Shown piece by piece: positions 42,891 to 49,810 of a stretch of DNA of 64,000 nt (positions are counted from its first letter, which is position 1; every line of letters begins with the position of its first letter). The notes under the pieces are model-generated. The model had not been told where the DNA came from, made no database searches, and saw nothing but the letters and a program-made list of their open reading frames with translations. This DNA comes from SYOC01 sp964441775 (GTDB lineage: Bacteria; Desulfobacterota; Binatia; Bin18). Both the position numbers and the translations under genes were made by a program. The stretch covers positions 1-64,000 of the forward strand of contig CAYTVL010000008.1 of assembly GCA_964441775.1 (NCBI GenBank). Direction: 5' to 3'.

Positions 42891-43133
42891 TCAATAGCTC
42901 AATTCTTCCAACAGCGCCTTAGGACTACGGGACAAAACTCCTCCAGTCTGGCAAACCGTCAACGTGTCATTGCGAGGGGAGCGAAGCAATCTTTGCTTTA
43001 GGTTTTCGATTCTTGCGAGATTGCTTCGTCGTCTACGACTCCTCGCAATGACAGGCTCCTTGATTTCCGTTCGTGGGTTTTGTCTCAAAGTCCTTAGCTT
43101 CTTGCAGTTCTGCTCCTTCTGTGTCGCCCCTTC
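42891..43133 (-). pseudogene. 3' tail remnant of a cyclase-AAA-TPR gene, split by the 170-bp element
   Basis: Reading the minus strand and skipping 42923-43092 plus one CTTAG copy gives DTEGAELQEAK-ALLEELSY and a TGA at 42893. This matches the C-terminal DTKDLQEAKALLEEL of the cyclase-AAA-TPR proteins in this window. Only about 18 codons survive. The DNA differs from the intact neighbour's 3' end at several synonymous positions, so it is the tail of another paralogue rather than a fresh duplicate. A longer open frame over the same stretch is repeat-derived and not a gene. Confidence 0.68.
42923..43092. mobile_element. 170-bp MITE-like element, copy B
   Basis: The element starts GACTACGGGACAAAACTC and ends GGGTTTTGTCTCAAAGTC, with nested GTCATTGCGAGGGG...GAAGCAATC and GATTGCTTCGTCG...CTCGCAATGAC arms. 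It is flanked by direct CTTAG repeats at 42918-42922 and 43093-43097, a 5-base target-site duplication. Its reverse complement aligns without gaps over most of its length with copy A (8232-8401). It encodes no transposase, so movement would need one in trans. Confidence 0.9.
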
Positions 43134-43141
43134 AATATTTT

Positions 43142-43366
43142 TCACGCGGCTTTTTTCTTACGGTAGAGGGGCTCCAAGACACTTTTGAGAATCTGAGAGG
43201 CGCCTAAAATTTCCACGCCGATTACTTCCCCTTCTTCGTTTAGTTCAACGTTCACTCCAGGCATGATTTCGGTAAACTCAGACTCGACTCCTTCGTGAGT
43301 AACAAAATAGAGGACGTCAGTTGTGGGATCGTAGTTGACCAATGGCTCACGTTTCTTTTTCTTCAT
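43142..43366 (-). CDS. DUF2283 family protein
   Basis: A 74-residue protein matching DUF2283: VNYDPTTDVLYFVTHEG, SEFTEIMPGVNVELNEEGEVIGVEILGAS and a charged tail. These small proteins are usually encoded beside DUF4258 genes and are suspected toxin-antitoxin partners. The start overlaps the upstream DUF4258-like gene by 20 bases. It is followed by the split cyclase tail remnant. Confidence 0.82.
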   Translation of the reverse strand: MKKKKREPLVNYDPTTDVLYFVTHEGVESEFTEIMPGVNVELNEEGEVIGVEILGASQILKSVLEPLYRKKKAA

Positions 43367-43673
43367 AAGGTATCCATCTGTGAACGTCGATGCGATTCGC
43401 CTTTTGCTGTTCTTTCAACGGGTGAATCGTAATAAGGGTAAAGGTTTCTCCATCGTCGTCAAACGAGACTGCCATCTCTCTCATTTTTCCTGCGTAGCGA
43501 GCACGCGCGACTGCAACACGATGATGGGTATTCGTGTCGAAGAACCGTTCTTTGGCGCGGAGATAAATCCTTCGCGGAAGTTGCTCAGGAATCTCTCGTA
43601 AGGTGAGGCGAAGGTGGAGATGGTCAGCATAGACAATTCTTTTGCGCCTTTTCGTCGTTTTTCGTTGTATCAC
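43347..43673 (-). CDS. DUF4258-like small protein, coupled to the cyclase gene
   Basis: A 108-residue basic protein starting at a GTG (43673-43671) whose last bases overlap the cyclase stop (GTGA). The core HLHLRLTLREIPEQLPRRIYLRAKERFFDT, MREMAVSFDDDGETFTLITIHPLK resembles DUF4258/phage-Bor-like toxin candidates; the family call is tentative. The partner DUF2283 gene follows with an overlap. The overlap with the cyclase gene implies that the small pair is translated from the cyclase message. Confidence 0.6.
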   Translation of the reverse strand: MIQRKTTKRRKRIVYADHLHLRLTLREIPEQLPRRIYLRAKERFFDTNTHHRVAVARARYAGKMREMAVSFDDDGETFTLITIHPLKEQQKANRIDVHRWIPYEEKET

Positions 43674-46600
43674 GCTAACTCTTCCAACAGCACCTTGGCC
43701 TCTTGCAAGTCTTTCGTGTCAAAGCCTTCGGTGAACCAGCCGTAGATCTCAGCCAATATCTGCCGGGCTTCGTCTTTCTTGCCCTGCTGTTGCCACAGAC
43801 GGGTGAGGCTCATTGCCGCTCGCAGCTCCAATGATTTCGCTTGCTGCTTGCGGGCAACCTCGATGGCCTTCAGGAAACATGCTTCGGCTTCGCCCTGAGC
43901 ATCGGACATCGGGTCTCGGGGCTCGGTTTCCAGTTTTGCTTTTTGACTTTTGCCCTTTGCCTTTTGATTTTCCTGCTGAAGCGTCAGCTCCCCTTTCAGC
44001 CGATACAGCTCGGCCTCGTAACAACGCTCCCCAGTTCTCTCTACCTGAGCCAATCCCTCAACCAGCACAGTCAGTCCCTTTTCAGGCTGTCGCACGTCTC
44101 CATATGCCTCAGCGAGCAAAGCAAGAAAAAACGGGCGGGAATTTTCTGCGCCCATCGCCCGCCACACGTCTACGCCCTGGCGCATCTGCTCGATACCCTC
44201 CTCTCGTTGCCCCTGCTTGGCACGCGCCCATCCAAGTATAATGGTTCCATTTGTCGTCCAGAAGGGAAACCCTTGCTCACGCCCAAGCGCGATTATGGCC
44301 TCCGCCCACTGTTGCGCAGCGTACCCCTCATATCGATACACGCGAACCCATGCGAGACCAACCTTCCCATAAGTGAGGCTAAAGGGGTGAGCGCATTCCC
44401 GACCACGGGCAAGCGCCTGCTCGGCCCTTTGCAATGCTTGAACAGGATAACCAAGGATCCACAACCCCATAGCTAAATGAACGAGGCTAGCAACTCTAGT
44501 ATCTCGGGCGTAGAGGGTAACGTTCCTGCGGGATTGATCAGGATCGTCGAGAGACAGAGCCCGATCAAAATGTTCCTGTGCTGCCTTGAACTCACCCATC
44601 CAGAATAACGTGTTGCCATGTTGGAAGTAGGCTTCTAAGAGTAAACTTGGCTCCTGAGCACGTTGCGCGAAGGTCAAGAGTTGTTTCCCGATATCGTAGG
44701 CTTGGGCTATTCGGCCAGCCATTGCGTAAAACGTCCGCAGCCCCGCCAACACATGGAAAAGCTCTACGGTTTCTCCTATCAGTCGGCACAACTCCAGGGC
44801 GTGGGCGTAAGCCTGTTCAACCTCCTGGGCGGCATAGCCTTTGGTAGCGATCAATGGCGCGCCCAGGGCAACTTGCAGCATAAGTTCTTGCTGAGTGCAT
44901 TCAGGAGTATTGGGCAGAGTCTTGAGTAACGTCAACCCTTTGGTGAGATGGCTGATCGCCTCTACATGAGACGAACGCTGGCTCGCTCTCTGCCCTGCCT
45001 GCTGCCAATAGGGAACCGCTTGCTCTGCAAGACCTGCCTCGGTGTAGTGATGAGCCAGCAGCTCGGGCTGGGTCTCCACCGTCTCAGGAAACCGCTCGGC
45101 CAACACCTGAGCGATTTGTTGATGTAGTTGTTGACGCTTACTCTTTAGCAGCGATTGATAAGCGGTGTCTTGGATCAGCGCATGCTTGAAGAGATACGTG
45201 GCCTGTGGCGGGAGGCCACGCTGGTAGAGCAGCTCGGCCTCGACCAATTGCCGCAGCCCGGGCTGCAAGCTGTCTTCGTCTCTATTAGCAATTGCGTGAA
45301 GGAGTTCGTAGCTAAACTCGCGCCCCAAGGTTGCGCTAAGTTGGGCGATTTCTTTGGCTGGTCCTAGTCTATCCAACCGCGCCATCAGGGCGTCTTGTAG
45401 GGTAGAGGGAACGCCCATTTGCAATGAGGACACATCCGGATGTGCCCCGATAGTTTCCACCACCGTCTTGGTCAACTCTTCCACAAACAACGGCACGCCA
45501 TCGGTCTTGGCTACGACTGCTTCAATGAAGGCTTTGGGTAGCGCGGTTTGTGCTTCGACAGGCTCAGCACGAACGGGTAAGCTCTCTCGGTCCGATTCCA
45601 ATTCCGTTCGCCCTGAGCTCGTCGAAGGGCGTAGGGCTTGTTCGGCAACATGGCTCACCATCTCACGCACCTGCACATGCCCCAAACGATTGAGCGTAAG
45701 TTGCATGAGGTACGAGCGCGAGCCCCACGGTGGTGCAAACTCAGGGCGAAACGTCAGTAGCACTAACAGCCGCGCCGTGGGCGCCTGGTCCAGCAAGAGC
45801 GCGAGCACCTCCAGCGTGGAGGGATCAGCCCAGTGCAGGTCCTCCCAGACCGTACACACTGGTCGCTGTTCCGCCTCTTCGATCAACCACGCCACGAGCG
45901 CTGCGTGTGTCTTCTCTCTTTGCTTTTGGGGACTGACTGTGATCGGCGGGTAGCTTTCCGGATGTGGGAGCGACAACAGCGCGGCTAACAACGGTACTGT
46001 CTCAGCTTGAGGAAACCGATAGCGAGCAAGCACGTACTGGAGTTTTTCTAATTTGGCCACGGAAGAATCTTCTCGCGTAAACTGGAGCAGCCGTTGGAGG
46101 TGGTCAATGATCGGATGCAGGGCGCTGTTCTGATGATACGGCGAGCAGTGAAACTCAATACACGCCGCGCTCTCGGTCAGGACCTGTTCTTTGAGCGCTT
46201 GCACGAGGCGTGATTTACCGATGCCCGGTTCTCCACTCAATAATACCGCCTGGCCCGCGCCCTGCTTAGCCCGTTCCCAGCGCTGCTGCAATAGCGCCAG
46301 TTCTTCGGATCTTCCCACCAGCGGAGTTAATCCTTTGTGTACCGCCGCCTCAAAGCGATTCTGCGCCTCGCTCTCTCGCATCACTCGGTACACCGCCACC
46401 GGAGTTGAGAGCCCCTTCAGGTGTTGCGCTCCCAGGTTCTGATGTTCAAACAACCCCTGCACGAGATGCTGCGTGGCGGCGCTGATGACTACGGTGTCGG
46501 GCTCCGCCAGCCCTTGTAGCCGCGCAGCCAGGTTCGGCGTTTCGCCCAACGCGAGAATTTCTTTTTTCTCACTACCGCCAATCTCCCCAATGACGACGAG

Positions 46601-47224
46601 CCCTGTGTGAATGCCGATGCGCACTTGGATGGGGTGCGGTAAGCGTGCTGTGAGCGCAGGCTGCAACTGAGCCTTGAGGGATAGGAGTCCGTCTAGAATC
46701 TCCAAAGCGGTGCGCACCGCACGCGCCGCCTCATCTTCATGCGCCGTCGGATAGCCAAAGTAGACGAGTAACCCATCGCCCAAATGTTGGGCTGTGTAGC
46801 CTGCATACCGGGTGATCGCTCCTGCGCACATCGCATGGTAGGCTTGTATGACCTCTTGCAGTTCTTCGGGGTCCAATTGTTCGGACAGCGTGGTCGAGCC
46901 CACCAGGTCACAGAACAGGACAGTCAATTGGCGACGCTCGGCGGCGGCGCGTCTAGAGTCTAGGGTCTGCGGTCTAGGGTCTGGGAGAACTGTGTCTTTG
47001 GACGCTAGACTCGGGACACTCGACGCTAGACTGTCTTGGCCGACCCAGACGAGAAAGCGTCCGTCTTCATCAATCGCCAGCCGCTTGGCGCCGATGAGTT
47101 CTTCTTTGAGGTCTTCGAGATACTCGTCATCCAAGGCAAAGCGTCGCCTTAAGCCGCGGTAGGAAACGCGCTGCTCTCGTTGCAGCAGGTCCTGAATCTG
47201 CGCAAGCACCTCGTCAAAGGTCAT
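43670..47224 (-). CDS. Class III cyclase/AAA ATPase/TPR regulator (paralogue 3)
   Basis: A complete 1184-residue protein. Instead of zinc ribbons it has an N-terminal about 60-residue helical domain (MTFDEVLAQIQDLLQREQR). A repeat-derived linker (about 63-92) follows, then the cyclase domain with metal aspartates D106 in LFCDLVGST and the one in LGDGLLVYFG. The ATPase has GEPGIGKS and VWEDLHWADPS. The C-terminus is a long TPR array. It carries three in-frame repeat insertions: CTAGACT words in the N-linker, a palindromic repeat near residues 533-558 between VREMVSHVAEQ and FIEAVVAKTDG, and lysine-rich words near 1081-1098. Its stop overlaps a DUF4258-like gene. Ligand and output are unknown. 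Confidence 0.9.
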   Translation of the reverse strand: MTFDEVLAQIQDLLQREQRVSYRGLRRRFALDDEYLEDLKEELIGAKRLAIDEDGRFLVWVGQDSLASSVPSLASKDTVLPDPRPQTLDSRRAAAERRQLTVLFCDLVGSTTLSEQLDPEELQEVIQAYHAMCAGAITRYAGYTAQHLGDGLLVYFGYPTAHEDEAARAVRTALEILDGLLSLKAQLQPALTARLPHPIQVRIGIHTGLVVIGEIGGSEKKEILALGETPNLAARLQGLAEPDTVVISAATQHLVQGLFEHQNLGAQHLKGLSTPVAVYRVMRESEAQNRFEAAVHKGLTPLVGRSEELALLQQRWERAKQGAGQAVLLSGEPGIGKSRLVQALKEQVLTESAACIEFHCSPYHQNSALHPIIDHLQRLLQFTREDSSVAKLEKLQYVLARYRFPQAETVPLLAALLSLPHPESYPPITVSPQKQREKTHAALVAWLIEEAEQRPVCTVWEDLHWADPSTLEVLALLLDQAPTARLLVLLTFRPEFAPPWGSRSYLMQLTLNRLGHVQVREMVSHVAEQALRPSTSSGRTELESDRESLPVRAEPVEAQTALPKAFIEAVVAKTDGVPLFVEELTKTVVETIGAHPDVSSLQMGVPSTLQDALMARLDRLGPAKEIAQLSATLGREFSYELLHAIANRDEDSLQPGLRQLVEAELLYQRGLPPQATYLFKHALIQDTAYQSLLKSKRQQLHQQIAQVLAERFPETVETQPELLAHHYTEAGLAEQAVPYWQQAGQRASQRSSHVEAISHLTKGLTLLKTLPNTPECTQQELMLQVALGAPLIATKGYAAQEVEQAYAHALELCRLIGETVELFHVLAGLRTFYAMAGRIAQAYDIGKQLLTFAQRAQEPSLLLEAYFQHGNTLFWMGEFKAAQEHFDRALSLDDPDQSRRNVTLYARDTRVASLVHLAMGLWILGYPVQALQRAEQALARGRECAHPFSLTYGKVGLAWVRVYRYEGYAAQQWAEAIIALGREQGFPFWTTNGTIILGWARAKQGQREEGIEQMRQGVDVWRAMGAENSRPFFLALLAEAYGDVRQPEKGLTVLVEGLAQVERTGERCYEAELYRLKGELTLQQENQKAKGKSQKAKLETEPRDPMSDAQGEAEACFLKAIEVARKQQAKSLELRAAMSLTRLWQQQGKKDEARQILAEIYGWFTEGFDTKDLQEAKVLLEELA
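43931..43972 (-). repeat. In-frame short-word repeat in TPR linker (paralogue 3)
   Basis: The plus strand reads CAGTTTTGCTTTTTGACTTT and CCCTTTGCCTTTTGATTTTC. It is the reverse complement of the tract at 680-721 and encodes NQKAKGKSQKAK at the same linker. Confidence 0.72.
45552..45628 (-). repeat. Palindromic repeat inserted in frame in the ATPase region
   Basis: The left arm GCTTCGACAGGCTCAGCACG(AACGG) and the right arm CCGTTCGCCCTGAGCTCGTC(GAAGG) belong to a widely dispersed bacterial palindrome. It is translated as RPSTSSGRTE...LPVRAEPVEA inside paralogue 3, at a point where paralogue 2 simply continues (VERVAGGKALPSEVVQHIVAK). The reading frame is intact across it. Confidence 0.88.
46950..47035 (-). 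repeat. In-frame CTAGACT-word repeat in the N-terminal linker
   Basis: GTCTAGAGTCTAGGGTCTGC and GGACGCTAGACTCGGGACAC are inverted and direct copies of (C)TAGACTC/GTCTAG words. They encode SLASSVPSLASKDTVLPDPR between the N-terminal helix domain and the cyclase domain of paralogue 3. The same words occur in the intergenic repeat at 49725-49810. Confidence 0.75.
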
Positions 47225-47249
47225 GCAAGGTTTCTACTACAATTCGACC

Positions 47250-48308
47250 TCACGCGTAATGGCTGCGCCGTTTTACCGCCATGTCCCGCTCTAAGTAGAA
47301 GATCTCCATCTTCTCCCACGTTTCGCCTTTTTTGACGAATTTATGACCGCGCAGGATGGTGGAAACGATACCGAGATCTGGCCGTCCAGGATACTCGCGC
47401 TTGTCTTTGATTTCCGTCGAGGCGAAAACTGTGTCGCCGACGAACACGGGTCCGGTGTGGCGTCCAGTGATGTAGCACACGTCGCCCACCGAGTTGTCAC
47501 CGACATCTGGGCAAGAGAGACCAAGACAGAGATTAAAAGGAATCCCGCCATACACGATCAACTGCCCGCCGATGTATTTCGCGGGATTTTGATCCACCAG
47601 GTACTGATTGCTATGCACCTGTGACGTGTTATCGAGCATGGCGGTCAGTTCCATGTGCGCCGTGGTGACCGTACGCCCACGAGAATGCGCAAACACGTCA
47701 CCAACAGTGAAGTCCTCGAAGTAAGTGTCTGGGTTCGTCAGATGCGCCAGCTCACGGTACTTGCGGCTTTCTTGGTAAGCAGGAATCTGCAAATCGCACG
47801 GAATCGCCGGAACTTCATTGAGAGCAGTGGCCTCGACTTTTGTCTCTTGGTTATCTTTCCAAATTTGCACTTTGCGCTGGAGCGTGAGGACAATGGCGCC
47901 ATCTTGATTTCGTCCAGTGGTTTGCACGTGCACCACGCCGCGATCCGGCTCTTTTGAAGAGGGCTGCACGCCGACGATGGTGGTTTCCACTTCAATAGTG
48001 TCGCCAATGTAAACTGGCGCGCCGAAGCGCATATCTCGATATTCGAGATTGGCGCGGGCATTTTCGGAAATGTCTTCAACACTTTGGCTGAACACCATGT
48101 TCATGACCAACCCCGGCGGCGCAATCAAGCCTTTGAACCCATAGCGCTGAGCGTAACGCAGGTTCTTGCTCAACGGGTTGGTGGTCATGCCGAATTCGGT
48201 GAAGGCGTTGAACAACCCTTCAGTCGCGGTTTTGCCGACTTTGTGACGAAAGAGTTGACCGACACGGAAATCTTCTAAAAAGTTGCCGCGTTTTTTGCGA
48301 ATAAGCAC
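47250..48308 (-). CDS. mch: Mesaconyl-CoA hydratase-like MaoC protein
   Basis: A 352-residue double hot-dog protein with the length and landmarks of mesaconyl-CoA hydratase (Mch/MeaC): FLEDFRVGQLFRHKVGKT near the N-terminus, APPGLVMNMVFSQSVEDIS, YFEDFTVGDVFAHSRGRTVT starting the second half, and ISENARANLEYRDMRF. It hydrates mesaconyl-CoA to beta-methylmalyl-CoA, linking the methylsuccinyl-CoA dehydrogenase and CitE-like lyase encoded nearby. It starts 12 bases after the metallo-beta-lactamase gene, in a minus-strand operon with that gene, the adenosyltransferase and probably PEPCK. Confidence 0.85.
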   Translation of the reverse strand: MLIRKKRGNFLEDFRVGQLFRHKVGKTATEGLFNAFTEFGMTTNPLSKNLRYAQRYGFKGLIAPPGLVMNMVFSQSVEDISENARANLEYRDMRFGAPVYIGDTIEVETTIVGVQPSSKEPDRGVVHVQTTGRNQDGAIVLTLQRKVQIWKDNQETKVEATALNEVPAIPCDLQIPAYQESRKYRELAHLTNPDTYFEDFTVGDVFAHSRGRTVTTAHMELTAMLDNTSQVHSNQYLVDQNPAKYIGGQLIVYGGIPFNLCLGLSCPDVGDNSVGDVCYITGRHTGPVFVGDTVFASTEIKDKREYPGRPDLGIVSTILRGHKFVKKGETWEKMEIFYLERDMAVKRRSHYA

Positions 48309-48320
48309 GGAGGAGGTCCT

Positions 48321-49019
48321 TTACCGGCGAATCGAAAGCGGAGACATGAGCTCCAAGAAGTCGCTCAAATTGTTAAAGCGGAGAAACATATTGTGACGTT
48401 TTTGTTCGCCCAGCGTGGCGAACGGCTTTTCCGCGTAATTGTGGCCAGGAAACAGCACCGTGTCGTCTGGTAACTTCGCTAGCTTCTGTGTGAGGCTGTA
48501 GTACATGTCTTCCGGGCTGCTGCCAGGAAGGTCCACGCGCCCACACGAGTTGATAAACAGGGTGTCTCCAGCCACCAAGCGGTTCTCGACTAAAAAACAC
48601 TGCGAGCCTGGCGTGTGGCCCGGCGTGTGGATAAACGTCACTTCCAGATTGCCGACGGTGGTTTTGTCGCCCCCGTCGACTTGCACAATGTCAGAGGCTG
48701 AGAGACCAACCAGTTTAGCTAAGTACGGGGCTTCGGCTTTATTGGTATAGACCTTGATTTTGAGGCGTTCGAGCAATTCGGCGACCCCTTCAATGTGGTG
48801 CCCCGAGAAGTCGCCCCCCAGATGATCTTGATGGTAATGCGTAACGAGGGCTTTGGTAATCGTAAACCCGTCTCGTTCGGCAAGGTCAAGGATCCCGCCA
48901 ATATCCCAAGCCGCATCGACCACCAGCGCTTCACGGGTTTGCGTATCCCCTACGAGATAGGTGAAGTTCTGCATCGGTCCAATTTCTATTTGTTTGAAAT
49001 AGAGTGAAGATTCCACCAT
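48321..49019 (-). CDS. MBL-fold metallo-hydrolase (glyoxalase II-like)
   Basis: A 232-residue metallo-beta-lactamase-fold hydrolase. The metal motif is THYHQDHLGGD, with downstream HTPGHTPGSQ, VAGDTLFINSCGRVDL and FPGHNYAE giving the remaining His/Asp ligands, in the order seen in hydroxyacylglutathione hydrolases and persulfide dioxygenases. The start is taken at 49019 (MVESSLYFKQIEIGPMQNF, GAGGAG upstream), though an in-frame ATG at 49037 is also possible. It could hydrolyse a thioester; placement directly before mesaconyl-CoA hydratase makes a CoA- or glutathione-thioester role plausible but unproven. Confidence 0.85.
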   Translation of the reverse strand: MVESSLYFKQIEIGPMQNFTYLVGDTQTREALVVDAAWDIGGILDLAERDGFTITKALVTHYHQDHLGGDFSGHHIEGVAELLERLKIKVYTNKAEAPYLAKLVGLSASDIVQVDGGDKTTVGNLEVTFIHTPGHTPGSQCFLVENRLVAGDTLFINSCGRVDLPGSSPEDMYYSLTQKLAKLPDDTVLFPGHNYAEKPFATLGEQKRHNMFLRFNNLSDFLELMSPLSIRR

Positions 49020-49072
49020 AACGCTTCCGCTCCTCATGCCCGTATTACGCAAGACGCCGCACGTGGTCCGTT

Positions 49073-49717
49073 TCACGTGGCGTGTGAATTATTTTTCCGT
49101 GCTGCCGTTTTTGCCGCGCGATCATGCCCGCGCAAGCCCCGTTCCCACAGGTATTCAGGCTCGCCTAAATGCTTACTCACCCACCGAGAAAGCACAAATA
49201 ACAAATCGCTGAGACGGTTGATATACGTGAGCGGCCAAGGACTGATGTCTTCCTCACGGGAGAGACGCAGGATTTCTCGTTCCGCGCGACGACAGACGGT
49301 GCGCGCCTGATGCAAGAACCCGCCGACTTTCCCGCCGCCAGGAAGGATGAACGAATTCAGCGGCTCAAGGTCTTTTTGTAAATCGTCGATGAGCTTTTCC
49401 AACGCTTTGACTTCGTCGTCACCGACGTGGAATTGTCCTTCGTACGAAAAATCGGCTGGCGTTGCTAACTCGCTGCCCACATCGAACAACTCATTTTGCA
49501 ACCGTCGGAAAATGTCATCGAGACGCCGTGCGGCAGGCAAGCGGTCTTTGAGGTCGTCGTTAAAAACCCGCGCGAGGCCAAGAACAGAATTCAGTTCATC
49601 GATAGCGCCATACGCTTCGATGCGACGGGCGTCTTTGGGAACTTTTTTACCGCCGACCAGTTTGGTGAAGCCTTTGTCGCCGGTGCGCGTGTAGACTTTG
49701 GTGATGCGGATAGCCAT
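49073..49717 (-). CDS. PduO-type cob(I)alamin adenosyltransferase
   Basis: A 214-residue PduO-family ATP:cob(I)alamin adenosyltransferase. Its ATP-binding N-terminus is VYTRTGDKGFTKLVGGKKV, followed by RIEAYGAIDELNSVLGLAR, and the C-terminal helices carry CRRAEREILRLS and PLTYINRLSDLLFVLSR (conserved Arg/Asn/Asp residues). It makes adenosylcobalamin for the mutase at 36301-38277. The repeat tract at 49725-49810 lies directly upstream of its start, in the short gap after PEPCK. Confidence 0.92.
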   Translation of the reverse strand: MAIRITKVYTRTGDKGFTKLVGGKKVPKDARRIEAYGAIDELNSVLGLARVFNDDLKDRLPAARRLDDIFRRLQNELFDVGSELATPADFSYEGQFHVGDDEVKALEKLIDDLQKDLEPLNSFILPGGGKVGGFLHQARTVCRRAEREILRLSREEDISPWPLTYINRLSDLLFVLSRWVSKHLGEPEYLWERGLRGHDRAAKTAARKNNSHAT

Positions 49718-49724
49718 GTTTTCA

Positions 49725-49810
49725 TTCTAGGGTCTAATGTTGAGGGTCCAGGGTCGAAAACAAATCATTCCCTTCGTGACTCTAGACCCTAGACTCCGGA
49801 CTCTGAACGT
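49725..49810. repeat. Intergenic CTAGACT-word inverted repeat
   Basis: CTAGGGTCTAATGTTGAGGG and AGGGTCCAGGGTCG on the left face GACTCTAGACCCTAGACTCC and GGACTCTGAAC on the right, forming an imperfect hairpin. The same words are found inside the cyclase genes at 9640-9714 and 46950-47035. It lies between the PEPCK stop and the adenosyltransferase start. Confidence 0.75.

Noticed and set aside
42891..43145. 84-codon minus-strand open frame
   Set aside because: It is made of the 170-bp element plus the cyclase tail remnant; the translation IARSRRRRSNLA is repeat-derived.
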